A stretch of DNA of 64,000 bases from Chryseobacterium balustinum (GCF_900168205.1 NZ_FUZE01000010.1:1-64000); one strand, 5' to 3'; positions 46,707 to 55,906 are shown, numbered from the stretch's first letter. Made by a program: numbers and translations. Notes: generated by a model not told the origin, from the sequence alone.

Positions 46707-48338
46707 TTATTTATTGATTTCTGCATTTAATTTCACAGCATCCTGATAAGAAGGATCCAACTGTAAAGATTTTGCAACATAGTCTTTAGCTTTAGCCAAG
46801 TCTTTATCTTTTTCAAGATATGCTACTGCAAAATAAGCATACGCAAGAGTTTGCTTGTTAGTTTCAACCTCAGCAGGTTTTACCGTTGCAATAAATTTCT
46901 CATAAGAAACTTTTGCGGTCTCATTATTTCCTTTCTGTTGGTACGCATATCCTTGGCTGTAATAAGCAGGCGCCCAATCAGGTAATAAACTGCTCATTTT
47001 CTGCCAAGTTAATATAGCTCCATCCCAGTTTTTCACATCTTGATAAGCATTCGCAAGTTTGTACAATGCATCCGAGCTTTCAGGATTGGCAGCTACTTCT
47101 TTTTTTGCAGCCTCTACTTCAGGAGAAGTTGGTCCTTCATTAATACTTGCCTGCGTAGCACCACCACCATTAATTTTAATTATTTCCAAATCCCACTTCA
47201 TTGTTTGGTCTTTAGCGGCTTTTGCAATAGCAATTTTTTGTTGTGCTTCTGCCTGTAAAGCTGATTTTTTAGCTGCATCAGTTTCAGTTTTAGCCAAACC
47301 AGCAGCGATTAATCCCATCAATCCTTGATCTGCAGGTTGAACTCTAGATTTTTCAGCTTTAGATACGAAAGAATCCATGTTTTGTTTTGCTTCTGCATAT
47401 TGACCGTCTGCATAATTTACATATGCTCTTAATTTGAATTTAATAGGATCGTCAACTTTATCAAAGATTTTATCTAAAATCATTTTAGAATTTGCATAAT
47501 CTTCGTTAGTAAAGTACAATTTTGCAATTTCTAATTGAGTATAAGGATCCTCATCAGCATACTTTGTATAATTAATCAAATCCTGAGTTGCTTTTGCATT
47601 CTCCTGATATTTAATATCATAAGCAGCTAAAGCTTTGTAAGCAGGCGCATATGTAGGATCGGTTGAAATTGCTTTCTCGATGCTTGTTTTTGCTTGTTGC
47701 CATTGCTGAGCAGCCATCCATAAAGTTCCAATTCTTGTATACACTGAAGCTTTATTTTTAGCTAACGGTAATGCGTTGTCATATGCTGTCATTGCATCTC
47801 CAGGAACTCTTTTTAATCTGTATGCATCTCCTAAAGTATAGTAATAGTATGCAGGAACTTCTTTTCTAGAGGCTCTTTCAATAGCTTTATTCAAAAATTG
47901 AATAGCTAAATCTGGAGCGTTATTTTTTTCAAACAAAGTCAATGCTTCAGCAGCTCTAAACAATACTGCTGCATCTTTTTCCCTAGAATCTGTAACTACT
48001 TTCTGAATCTCTGCGATAGCAGATTTATCACCTTTACCAAGCTTAACCGCAGCTAAACCAATTTGATTTAAGTAGCTTTTTTTATCTGCAGCTAAACCTT
48101 TATTGAAGTTTTCTGTAGCTGCTGCAAAATCTGGCTCACTTTGTCTTAAAAAAGTATTTCCTAGGTAGAAATAATTTTCTGCTGTAGGTTCTTTTGCAAT
48201 CATAGACGTGAAATTGGTCTTCGCAGCTGCAAATTTATCGCTATCTATGCTGTTAATACCATCCTGCAACGTCTGTGCAAAGGCAAAATTGGTAAAAAAT
48301 ACCACTGATGCTCCTAAAGCAATCTTCTTTACATTCAT
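46707..48338 (-). CDS. Exported tetratricopeptide-repeat protein (543 aa)
   Basis: The start chosen is MNVKKIALGASVVFFTNFAFAQ (signal peptide); two further in-frame ATGs lie 6 and 18 nt upstream. Many TPR units follow: YFYLGNTFLRQSEPDFAAATENFNKGL, YYTLGDAYRLKRVPGDAMTAYDNALPL, ALYKLANAYQDVKNWDGAILTWQKM and YYSQGYAYQQKGNNETAKVSYEKFI. Periplasmic. It follows the PstS-like gene and the tonB cluster, an order common in flavobacteria, so it may work with the Ton apparatus; this is inference. Confidence 0.88.
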   Translation of the reverse strand: MNVKKIALGASVVFFTNFAFAQTLQDGINSIDSDKFAAAKTNFTSMIAKEPTAENYFYLGNTFLRQSEPDFAAATENFNKGLAADKKSYLNQIGLAAVKLGKGDKSAIAEIQKVVTDSREKDAAVLFRAAEALTLFEKNNAPDLAIQFLNKAIERASRKEVPAYYYYTLGDAYRLKRVPGDAMTAYDNALPLAKNKASVYTRIGTLWMAAQQWQQAKTSIEKAISTDPTYAPAYKALAAYDIKYQENAKATQDLINYTKYADEDPYTQLEIAKLYFTNEDYANSKMILDKIFDKVDDPIKFKLRAYVNYADGQYAEAKQNMDSFVSKAEKSRVQPADQGLMGLIAAGLAKTETDAAKKSALQAEAQQKIAIAKAAKDQTMKWDLEIIKINGGGATQASINEGPTSPEVEAAKKEVAANPESSDALYKLANAYQDVKNWDGAILTWQKMSSLLPDWAPAYYSQGYAYQQKGNNETAKVSYEKFIATVKPAEVETNKQTLAYAYFAVAYLEKDKDLAKAKDYVAKSLQLDPSYQDAVKLNAEINK

Positions 48339-48459
48339 AATCATTATATCTTTCATTATTATTTTAAAAATCAGTATTCTAAATAAAACACATTACAAAT
48401 ACACAATTTTCAGACCAATATAATAAATAGGTTTGAAAGTTGCTATTTTTTAATATTTT

Positions 48460-49332
48460 TTAACGCATTTGTACTTGTCTCGGATAAATATTATAAGGTT
48501 GTAAACCTTCTTTCTGAACAATTTTCTGTCCCAAATGGGTACAAGAATATCTTATAAAACCATTGGCGATATTAAAACTACCTTCATTGGTAAGGAAATA
48601 CAAAACTCTGGTGAATGGGTACTTCATCTCACGAAGTCCACTAAAATCAGGAGAATAAGATTTTCCTTCACTTACTACAGGAAGAATTTTTATCATTCCT
48701 CTTAGCTTTTCAGCTTCTTTATCATAGGGTCTGCTGATTGTATTTAGCCCAATCACCCCTACTTTATTCGGATATTTACTCAATTCTTCAATAACATTTA
48801 CACTTCCTGGAATAATTGAAAACTTTAAATCTTTAGGAAGTTTATTTAGCTTTTGAGCAACAAAATTAAGGTTACTAGAATTGGTTCCGTCAAATACAAA
48901 ATTCTTATCATCAGACTGCAAACCGGAAGTTATTTCTTCCATTGTAATACTTTCTTTATCAGAATTTTTAGGTACAAAAAATACGACAGCATCTGCTGCA
49001 AATTTTGCAGGTTCTATCTTCATATCTACTTTTTCTTCGTAGGCTTTAACCTCTTCGGAAGATAATACTTTAGACATCACTACAATTCTTGCTTTATTAT
49101 TCAATAAATCAAGAAAACCTAAGTCTTCTTTTTTAGTCACCACTTTTATTTTAGTGTCTGGATAACTAATCATATACCCTTCTGCTAAAGCTTCTGTAAC
49201 ACTTTTAAAAGATTCATCCGTTAAAATTGTCATTTCCCCTTTATTATAGGATACGGTACTTTCTACTTTTTTTGAACAGTTTATAATCAAAACTGCGAAG
49301 AAAACTAATAAAAAAAAGCGACTAATCTTCAT
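48460..49332 (-). CDS. PstS-like substrate-binding lipoprotein
   Basis: 290 aa. Lipoprotein signal (VLIINCSKK), then a type II periplasmic-binding fold: KGEMTILTDESFKSVTEALAEGYMISYPDTKI, VVMSKVLSSEEVKAY, DAVVFFVPKNSDKESITMEEI and FVFDGTNSSNLNFV, as in PstS phosphate-binding proteins. No pstCAB permease genes are nearby. It overlaps the small membrane-protein gene by 11 nt and sits below tonB. In Bacteroidota such genes near tonB may serve outer-membrane transport; the ligand is not shown. Confidence 0.85.
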   Translation of the reverse strand: MKISRFFLLVFFAVLIINCSKKVESTVSYNKGEMTILTDESFKSVTEALAEGYMISYPDTKIKVVTKKEDLGFLDLLNNKARIVVMSKVLSSEEVKAYEEKVDMKIEPAKFAADAVVFFVPKNSDKESITMEEITSGLQSDDKNFVFDGTNSSNLNFVAQKLNKLPKDLKFSIIPGSVNVIEELSKYPNKVGVIGLNTISRPYDKEAEKLRGMIKILPVVSEGKSYSPDFSGLREMKYPFTRVLYFLTNEGSFNIANGFIRYSCTHLGQKIVQKEGLQPYNIYPRQVQMR

Positions 49333-49510
49333 CTTCGGCTGTATTTCTGAATTTAGATATTGCTCTCCAGATTCTGAAGATTCCGTAAAGTATTAATACA
49401 GCTCCCAGAGCGTATGCATATATTGGCTCGAGGAATTTATAAACCATCATTACGATTCCTAGGGCTACGTAACAAATTCCTGCGACTAAAGATAACCAGT
49501 TGAACATCAT
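49322..49510 (-). CDS. Small two-helix membrane protein (62 aa)
   Basis: Two membrane helices (WLSLVAGICYVALGIVMMVY and YAYALGAVLILYGIFRIW) followed by a charged tail (RAISKFRNTAEDED). It overlaps the PstS-like gene by 11 nt, a sign of translational coupling. It starts 24 nt beyond the tonB terminator. No family recognised; it may be part of the Ton-associated module. Confidence 0.8.
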   Translation of the reverse strand: MMFNWLSLVAGICYVALGIVMMVYKFLEPIYAYALGAVLILYGIFRIWRAISKFRNTAEDED

Positions 49511-49514
49511 ACAA

Positions 49515-49522
49515 CAAAAATA
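49515..49522 (-). promoter_or_regulatory. Possible -7 box of the small membrane protein/PstS-like genes (TATTTTTG)
   Basis: Minus-strand TATTTTTG just after the tonB terminator. It ends 4 nt before the ATG, so a very short leader or the second ATG (49507) would be used. Confidence 0.4.
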
Positions 49523-49533
49523 TTAAAAAAAAT

Positions 49534-49561
49534 AAAAAGAGAAGCATAAGCTTCTCTTTTT
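49534..49561 (-). terminator. Terminator of the exbB-exbD-exbD-tonB operon
   Basis: 12-bp stem AAAAAGAGAAGC / GCTTCTCTTTTT with a 4-nt loop, 28 nt after the tonB stop. Confidence 0.92.
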
Positions 49562-49589
49562 TAATTATTATTTAAAATAAACTAATAAC

Positions 49590-50432
49590 TTATTCTGGCG
49601 GTTGCATCGCTAATGGAAGTCTGTATCTGTAACGAACAGATTGACCATTAATTTTTGCAGGAGCCCATTTGTTTTTAATCGATTTTACAGTTCTTACAGC
49701 TTCAGAGTTAAAATCGGAATTTTTACCGTTTACTTTAATATCTGTAATACTACCATCTCTCTCAACAACAAAAGTAATTTCTCCTTTTACAACTCCATCA
49801 GCACCTTCAATTGCCGAAGAATCAAAATTATCTTGAACTTTTCTTCTGAAAGCATTAATTCCTCCAGGGAATTCTGCAGTCTGCTCAACCTCACTATACA
49901 CCTGAGTATCACTCACCTGAGGCTTAACTTCAGCTGTTGAAGCTTTAGTACCTGTAGATGGCGGCGGTGGTGGTGGAGTATAAGCAGGAGCTTTTACTCC
50001 ATCTTGAGATACAGCACCTGTAGTGGTTTTTAGCTGCTCAGAAATTGGTGGTGGTGGCGTCTCAATTTTAGGAGCTTTCACCGGTTCCGGAACAACATTC
50101 TGAATAATTTCAATCTTTTCCTCTTCTACTGGCGGAGGTGGTGGAGGTGGTTCCTCTTCTTTCGGCTGTTCAATGATAGGATCTTCTTCGATAATTTCAA
50201 CCAAATCAGATTTCACCTCTACAGCTTCCTTTTCATTCATACTCTTAATAGTCATATAAATAAAAGGAGATAAAGCAGTCACCAAGAACAATCCTGTACC
50301 AATAATAAAAGACTTTGTCAGTAATCTAGGATACTGATGTCTAAGATCGTAAGCACCATATGCTTTATTTCTATTTTCAAATACAATCTCGTCTAAAGTA
50401 AGATTCTGACTGTATATATTTTCATCTGCCAT
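49590..50432 (-). CDS. tonB: TonB energy transducer
   Basis: 280 aa. The N-terminus has the Bacteroidota form (LDEIVFENRNKAYGAYDLRHQYPRLLTKSF) followed by one membrane helix (about 42-62). A periplasmic Pro/Glu-rich spacer follows (EEEPPPPPPPVEEE, TPPPPPPSTG). The C-terminal TonB domain (about 185-280) contains FPGGINAFRRKVQDNF, VVKGEITFVVERDGSITDIKV and YRYRLPLAMQPPE. It transmits proton-motive force from ExbBD to outer-membrane TonB-dependent receptors. Last gene of the operon. Confidence 0.93.
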   Translation of the reverse strand: MADENIYSQNLTLDEIVFENRNKAYGAYDLRHQYPRLLTKSFIIGTGLFLVTALSPFIYMTIKSMNEKEAVEVKSDLVEIIEEDPIIEQPKEEEPPPPPPPVEEEKIEIIQNVVPEPVKAPKIETPPPPISEQLKTTTGAVSQDGVKAPAYTPPPPPPSTGTKASTAEVKPQVSDTQVYSEVEQTAEFPGGINAFRRKVQDNFDSSAIEGADGVVKGEITFVVERDGSITDIKVNGKNSDFNSEAVRTVKSIKNKWAPAKINGQSVRYRYRLPLAMQPPE

Positions 50433-50473
50433 TGTATTGCAAATTTAAATGTTAAACACTTTGCAGTAACAAA

Positions 50474-51016
50474 TTAGTTACCCACTTTCTTATCGTAAAC
50501 AGCTTTTTCATAAGGCTTAAGATCGGTTACCCCATATCTTTCGCTTTTTGTAATTGCCATCTCGTCAAGAATGTCTACAAAGTTTTTATATACCGCATCA
50601 TCCGTTGGCTTAATAATCACTGTAAACAGATCTTTCTTTTTAGCTCTGGCTTTTGCTTGCTTGATAATTTCTCTAATCCCTTCTCTGTCTAAAGAAGTTT
50701 CAGTCATTGTCTGATCATTAAGACCTGCTTGGTCTTGCTGATGCCAAAATACTCTATTATCTTTTCCTAAAAGCAAAGTAATAGAATTGGATAAATCGAT
50801 TTCATTTGGTGGTGGTTGAGGTTTAGTGGGATCCGGTTTTGCGGGAAGCCCTAAATCCATCACATTCGGTTTACTAAATGTTGATGTAAACATAAAGAAC
50901 ATCAATAGTAAGAAATTAAGGTCAACCATTGGCGTCATATCGACGGCAGGGTTGTTTTTCTTGGAGCGAACTTTGCCACCTTTGGCGCTCTTCTCCTGTA
51001 CTTGTACTTGTGCCAT
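50474..51016 (-). CDS. exbD: ExbD/TolR-type biopolymer transport protein (second copy)
   Basis: 180 aa. A basic N-terminus (KSAKGGKVRSKKNNPAVDMTPMVDLNFLLLMFFMFT) carries the single membrane helix with the conserved proton-path Asp in PMVDLNF. A periplasmic domain with DLSNSITLLLGKDNRVF and FTVIIKPTDDAVYKNFVDILDEM follows. It differs from the other ExbD in sequence, consistent with the paired, non-identical ExbD subunits typical of the phylum. It lies 41 nt before tonB and 13 nt after the first exbD. Confidence 0.92.
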   Translation of the reverse strand: MAQVQVQEKSAKGGKVRSKKNNPAVDMTPMVDLNFLLLMFFMFTSTFSKPNVMDLGLPAKPDPTKPQPPPNEIDLSNSITLLLGKDNRVFWHQQDQAGLNDQTMTETSLDREGIREIIKQAKARAKKKDLFTVIIKPTDDAVYKNFVDILDEMAITKSERYGVTDLKPYEKAVYDKKVGN

Positions 51017-51029
51017 TTCTTATTCTTAA

Positions 51030-51638
51030 TTATTCGTTAGGTTTACCTTCTTGTGACGTAATCAACCAAAATTTAAGAAAGTTAATATCTCTTAAACCCT
51101 CAAATAAACTTTTCACTTTAGGATATTCTGTTGTAACGTCACCCTTGATTGCTAATTTGTAATCAGGATTTACGCTTAAACTTTGTTCTACCCAGTCAGT
51201 TAACTGCTTATTTGTACTATCCATAGGAATCCCAGTAGGACTCTTATAATTTTTCTGCTCATCTTCTGGCAAATCCAAATAGCTTCTCAATTGGTTCATA
51301 GGAACACCAATAGACTGTACTTTTTGGAATGAAGCTTTTTGTTTATCATCAAAAGTAACATTGTACTTTTCACCCATTTTCTTTAAAAGCTGTAATCTCT
51401 CTGTTGCATTTTCTACAGGCTGGAAGTAAAATTTCCCGTCTGGTGTAGCATTAATAGTCATTAAGCTTGCATCAGGAAGTAACTTCTCTGAGATTGAAGA
51501 TGGCGGTTTGATCTGCTCCACATCAGGTTTTTTGAACTGAGTGGTCATAATAAAGAACGTAAGTAGTAGAAACGTAACGTCGCACATTGCGGTCATATCC
51601 GTAACTACACCATGTCTTTTTGGTTTTATTCTCGCCAT
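51030..51638 (-). CDS. exbD: ExbD/TolR-type biopolymer transport protein (first copy)
   Basis: 202 aa. The N-terminal helix contains the key acid (VTDMTAMCDVTFLLLTFFIMTTQF). The periplasmic part is longer than in the second copy, with an insertion around 90-140 (DKQKASFQKVQSIGVP, PEDEQKNYKSPTGIP), and ends LRDINFLKFWLITSQEGKPNE. Second gene of the operon after exbB (60 nt). Confidence 0.92.
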   Translation of the reverse strand: MARIKPKRHGVVTDMTAMCDVTFLLLTFFIMTTQFKKPDVEQIKPPSSISEKLLPDASLMTINATPDGKFYFQPVENATERLQLLKKMGEKYNVTFDDKQKASFQKVQSIGVPMNQLRSYLDLPEDEQKNYKSPTGIPMDSTNKQLTDWVEQSLSVNPDYKLAIKGDVTTEYPKVKSLFEGLRDINFLKFWLITSQEGKPNE

Positions 51639-51698
51639 TATTTATTATCTAATTATTAAAACTTCTTTTTTTGTGTAAAAACACAGCTCCACTATTTC

Positions 51699-52562
51699 TT
51701 AGTGAAATTCTGCAAAAGACTGCTGAATGCTCATAGCGATCTCGTCGATCTTATAAGTCAATCCGTCAATTTTAGAAGTAAAGAAGTTGTAAAGGATAAT
51801 CGCTACTGCAGAAGTACCAATACCTAATGCCGTGTTAATCAATGCTTCAGAGATACCGATTGATAATGCAGCTGCATCAGGAGTACCACCTCCAGCTCCT
51901 AAAGCGAAGAATGCTCTAATCATCCCGATTACTGTTCCCAATAGTGCTACTAATGTTGCAACAGTACCTAAAGTAGAAAGAATCATCATGTTTTTCTCTA
52001 ACATTGGCATTTCAAGAGTTGTAGCCTCTTCGATAGCTTTGTTTAGAGCAACCATTTTCTGCTCTTTGTTAAGAGTAGTATCGTGAGCTAAAGCTTTGTA
52101 AGTAGTAAGACCTTCTTTTACAACATTCCCTACAGAACCTTGTTGTCTGTCGCACTCTTCTAAAGCCTCGTCAACTTTATTGCTATTTAATAAACTTCTT
52201 ACTTTTACTACGAAGTTATCTACGTTACCTGCACCTGAAGCTTTGCTTAAAACAAAATATCTTTCAAATGAGAAAACGATTACAGTAATCATGAATGTTA
52301 CCAATAATGGTACAATAATACCTCCCATGTAGATCATACCTAAAAATCCTTCAGGATGCATCTCTTTACCTTCAACATCAGAAAACGCTACTGACGCACC
52401 TGCCAATCTTGGATCAGCTTTAAAGTTACCCGGGCTACCCAATACGAATAACCAAATACAAATTCCTATAACTAATAGAATAGGAATAATTACAGCTGGA
52501 TTAAGACCTCCTGCTTTTCTAGCAACTACTTGCTCATCATTTTTTGAAACATTCATTTCCAT
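51699..52562 (-). CDS. exbB: ExbB/MotA/TolQ proton channel protein
   Basis: 287 aa. Membrane helices lie near 22-42, 78-100, and then at the C-terminal pair LGTVATLVALLGTVIGMIRAF and ISEALINTALGIGTSAVAIILYNFF, the ExbB channel signature. The cytoplasmic middle (NFVVKVRSLLNSNKVDEALEECDRQQGS) is as in TolQ/ExbB. A second ATG two codons in (MNVSKND) is also possible. It forms the proton channel with ExbD to energise TonB. First gene of the operon. Confidence 0.93.
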   Translation of the reverse strand: MEMNVSKNDEQVVARKAGGLNPAVIIPILLVIGICIWLFVLGSPGNFKADPRLAGASVAFSDVEGKEMHPEGFLGMIYMGGIIVPLLVTFMITVIVFSFERYFVLSKASGAGNVDNFVVKVRSLLNSNKVDEALEECDRQQGSVGNVVKEGLTTYKALAHDTTLNKEQKMVALNKAIEEATTLEMPMLEKNMMILSTLGTVATLVALLGTVIGMIRAFFALGAGGGTPDAAALSIGISEALINTALGIGTSAVAIILYNFFTSKIDGLTYKIDEIAMSIQQSFAEFH

Positions 52563-52606
52563 ATTTAACTAAATTATATTGTTTTAAAATTTTAAAGTTG
52601 TAAAAT

Positions 52607-52656
52607 AAAGGCAAAATTAATTAAAATCCAATAGTATCAAATAACATTTTGCCTTT
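52607..52656 (-). promoter_or_regulatory. exbB promoter bracketed by an 11-bp inverted repeat
   Basis: The minus strand has TTG (52638-52640), an 18-nt spacer and TAATTTTG (52612-52619). AAAGGCAAAAT (52607-52617) and ATTTTGCCTTT (52646-52656) form an inverted repeat; one arm covers the -7 box. It may be an operator or the leuS terminator (leuS ends at 52801). Confidence 0.55.
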
Positions 52657-52800
52657 TTTTCATAATGATAATTTGATAAGATTCCGATATCGCAATTATA
52701 TTTAAATATTTTATTAATATTTTCTAATTTCACAAAATACGTTAGAAAATCAAAAATTTAAATACTCTAAAATTTTCATTTTACCAATGTTAAATTTCTT

Positions 52801-55728
52801 TTAAATTACGATATTAACGATTTTTTTTGGCACTACGATGATTTTTTTAGGAGTTTTACCCTCCAAGAGAGCTCCCATTTTCTCATTTTGAAGCACTAAA
52901 TCTTCAACCTCTTTAGCAGATAATGTTGCAGGAAGAGATATTTTAAATTTCATCTTACCATTTACACTTACAGGGTACTCAATTTCGTCTTCAATTAAGT
53001 AATCTTCGTTCAAAATTGGGAACTTTTCAAATTCAATTGAAGAGTTATTTCCAAGCAAATTCCATACCTCTTCGCAAATATGTGGAGCGTAAGGGGAAAC
53101 TATAACGGCTAAAGGCTCTAAAATATTGCGTTTGTTACATTTTAATTTCTGTAATTCGTTTACAGCGATCATAAATGATGACACAGAAGTGTTGAAAGAG
53201 AAGTTTTCGATATCGTAAACTACTTTCTTTATTAAGGTATGCAATACTTTATATTCTGCTTTCGTAGGTTCTTCTTCAGAAACTTCAAAAGTATCTTCAT
53301 TGAAATAAAGATTCCAGAACTTCTTCAAGAAACCATACACTCCACTTAATCCTTGAGTATTCCAAGGCTTGGATTGTTCTAATGGACCTAAGAACATTTC
53401 ATATAATCTTAAACCGTCTGCTCCATACTCATTACAAATATCATCAGGATTTACAACATTGTATTTAGACTTAGACATTTTTTCTACTTCACGACCTGTG
53501 ATGTATTTTCCTTCTTCTAAAATAAATTCGGCATCAGTATAATCTGGTCTCCAAGATTTAAATGCTTCAGTATCTAATTCGTCAGATGTTCCTTTTAATA
53601 AAGATACATCAACGTGGATTTGTTGAAAGCTATCTTTTGTTAAAACCAAATTTGATTTCAGATCAAATCCAATATTTTTAGAAATAAAATTAGTTAGTAA
53701 GTCTACATTATTTCCTTTAACAAGGTTATCAACAAGGTTTTTAGAAATAAAAACTGATTTTAATTCATTGTCAATTGTAGAATTGTAATTAAATCTATAC
53801 ACAAAAGCGCTCATTCCCAAAATCATTCCTTGATTGATCAATTTTTGGAAAGGCTCATCATTATTAATATACCCTCTGTCTTTTAAGAACATATTCCAGA
53901 AACGAGAATATAATAAGTGACCAGTCGCATGTTCGCTACCGCCAATATATAAATCTACCTGCCCCCAATAATCTGATAAGTTTTTGTTTGTGAAAACTTC
54001 ATCATTATTAGGATCCATATATCTAAGGAAGTACCAAGAGCTTCCCGCCCAACCTGGCATGGTAGATAATTCTAATGGGAAAACAGTTTTATCGTTAATT
54101 AAATTAGTATCAACAATTTTTTGGTTCGCTTCGTCCCAAGCAAATGTCTTTGCATTTCCTAATGGCGGATCACCATCTTCTGTTGGCAAATATTTTTCAA
54201 CTTCAGGAAGTTCTAGAGGCAGCGCAGAATTTGGTAAAGTATAAGGCATTCCATCCTTATAATATATAGGAACGGGCTCTCCCCAATATCTTTGTCTTGA
54301 AAAAATCGCATCACGCTGTCTGTAATTCGTAGTTCCGTGGCCGATTGCTTTTTTCTCGATAGCATCAATAATTAATGCTTTAGCTTCATTATATTTTAAT
54401 CCGTTTAAGAAATCAGAATTTACGCAAACAGAATCTTTAGAATCAAAAGATTTTTCCTGAACGTCTTCTTCTGTTTCTACAACTTTTTTAATTTCTAAAT
54501 TAAATTTTTTCGCAAACCTATGGTCACGGTCGTCATGTGCAGGAACAGCCATTACAGCTCCCGTTCCGTAACCCATTAATACGTAATCTGAAATATAGAT
54601 CGGCATTTTTTCTCCGCTAAACGGATTGATTGCATAAGTTCCTGTGAAAGCACCTGAAACGTTTTTCACATCAGACATCCTGTCTCTTTCAGTTTTCTTG
54701 GAAGTTTCTTCTATGTAGGTATCTACTTCAGCTTTTTGTTCGGCTGTAGTAATATTTTCGACTAAAGGGTTCTCCGGCGCCAAAACCATAAAAGTTGCTC
54801 CAAAAATAGTATCAGGGCGTGTGGTGAAAACCTCAACGATTTCATCATGCCCATCAATATTAAATTGAACCTGTGCTCCCTGAGATTTTCCAATCCAGTA
54901 TTCTTGAGAATCTTTCAAAGGTTGTGGCCAGTCTAAAGTTTTTAGACCTTGTAATAATCTTTCAGAGTAAGCAGAAATTCTCATGCTCCACTGCATCATT
55001 TTCTTTTGAAAAACAGGGAAGCCTCCTCTTTCAGATTTTCCGTCTTTTATTTCGTCGTTTGCCAAAACAGTTCCAAGGGCTGGACACCAGTTCACCGTCG
55101 TTTCTGCTCTATACGCTAAACGGTAATTTAAAAGAATATCTTCTTTATCAATTTCAGAAGCAGATTTCCATTCTTCTGCTGTAAAATTTAATTCGTCGTT
55201 TTGATTGGCATTTAATCCTTCCGTTCCTTTTTCTTCAAAATGTTTGATTAAAGTTTCGATAGATTCAGCTTTGTCGGTATCTTTATTATACCAAGAATGG
55301 AATAGCTCAATGAAAATCCATTGGGTCCATTTATAATAAGAAGCATCAGAAGTTCTCACTTCCCTACTCCAGTCAAAAGAGAAACCTATTTTTCTTAACT
55401 GCTCTTCGTATCTTGTAATGTTTTGCTCAGTAGTAACTGCGGGGTGCGTACCAGTTTGAATTGCATATTGCTCAGCAGGAAGCCCAAAACTATCGTACCC
55501 AACCGGGTGGAGAACATTAAAACCCTGATGTCTTTTATATCTTGCGTAAATATCTGATGCAATATACCCAAGCGGATGGCCTACGTGAAGCCCCGCACCC
55601 GACGGATACGGAAACATATCGAGAACATAAAATTTTGGTTTGTCTGTGTTATTGGAAGTCTTATACGTTTGATTGTCTTCCCAGTATTTCTGCCACTTTT
55701 TTTCTATCTGCTGATGATCGTAAAACAC
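52801..55728 (-). CDS. leuS: Leucine--tRNA ligase, GTG start
   Basis: 975 aa. The start codon is GTG at 55728 because a stop codon is in frame two codons upstream, and the protein begins MFYDHQQIEKKWQKYW as expected. The class I signature is HVGH (H48, H51) in YPSGAGLHVGHPLG. The editing domain has TTRPDTIFGATFMVLAPE and GTGAVMAVPAHDDRD, and the catalytic lysine loop is KMSKSKYNVVNPDD (near 749). A leucine-specific insertion of about 85 residues (FISKNLVDNLVKGNNVDLL ...) precedes KMSKS, accounting for the length. The leader carries a heptad array that matches that of aspS. Confidence 0.96.
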   Translation of the reverse strand: MFYDHQQIEKKWQKYWEDNQTYKTSNNTDKPKFYVLDMFPYPSGAGLHVGHPLGYIASDIYARYKRHQGFNVLHPVGYDSFGLPAEQYAIQTGTHPAVTTEQNITRYEEQLRKIGFSFDWSREVRTSDASYYKWTQWIFIELFHSWYNKDTDKAESIETLIKHFEEKGTEGLNANQNDELNFTAEEWKSASEIDKEDILLNYRLAYRAETTVNWCPALGTVLANDEIKDGKSERGGFPVFQKKMMQWSMRISAYSERLLQGLKTLDWPQPLKDSQEYWIGKSQGAQVQFNIDGHDEIVEVFTTRPDTIFGATFMVLAPENPLVENITTAEQKAEVDTYIEETSKKTERDRMSDVKNVSGAFTGTYAINPFSGEKMPIYISDYVLMGYGTGAVMAVPAHDDRDHRFAKKFNLEIKKVVETEEDVQEKSFDSKDSVCVNSDFLNGLKYNEAKALIIDAIEKKAIGHGTTNYRQRDAIFSRQRYWGEPVPIYYKDGMPYTLPNSALPLELPEVEKYLPTEDGDPPLGNAKTFAWDEANQKIVDTNLINDKTVFPLELSTMPGWAGSSWYFLRYMDPNNDEVFTNKNLSDYWGQVDLYIGGSEHATGHLLYSRFWNMFLKDRGYINNDEPFQKLINQGMILGMSAFVYRFNYNSTIDNELKSVFISKNLVDNLVKGNNVDLLTNFISKNIGFDLKSNLVLTKDSFQQIHVDVSLLKGTSDELDTEAFKSWRPDYTDAEFILEEGKYITGREVEKMSKSKYNVVNPDDICNEYGADGLRLYEMFLGPLEQSKPWNTQGLSGVYGFLKKFWNLYFNEDTFEVSEEEPTKAEYKVLHTLIKKVVYDIENFSFNTSVSSFMIAVNELQKLKCNKRNILEPLAVIVSPYAPHICEEVWNLLGNNSSIEFEKFPILNEDYLIEDEIEYPVSVNGKMKFKISLPATLSAKEVEDLVLQNEKMGALLEGKTPKKIIVVPKKIVNIVI

Positions 55729-55737
55729 TTTTTATTA

Positions 55738-55779
55738 TAGATGTTAGATGTTAGACTTTAGATATTAGATATTAGAATT
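55738..55779 (-). repeat. Phased heptad array (ANNTCTA)6 in the leuS leader
   Basis: On the plus strand the units read TAGATGT, TAGATGT, TAGACTT, TAGATAT, TAGATAT, TAGAATT with no gaps. The array ends 9 nt before the GTG start of leuS and is downstream of the predicted transcript start. Confidence 0.9.
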
Positions 55780-55810
55780 AATTTCACTATCAATTCTCAA
55801 TCTAGTTTCA

Positions 55811-55818
55811 CAAAATTA
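55811..55818 (-). promoter_or_regulatory. -7 box of leuS (TAATTTTG)
   Basis: TAATTTTG on the minus strand; the transcript would start near 55804 and include the heptad array in a leader of about 75 nt. No -33 TTG. Confidence 0.55.
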
Positions 55819-55883
55819 ATGATTATAAAATTAATGTAAATTGAATTTTGAATTAATTACAATGTAATTCTTATAAACAAAAA

Positions 55884-55906
55884 AATCTCACCAAAAAGAT
55901 GAGATT
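55884..55906 (-). terminator. Terminator of the 155-aa lipoprotein gene
   Basis: AATCTCA / TGAGATT stem with a 9-nt loop, followed by a T-run on the minus strand. Confidence 0.8.
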
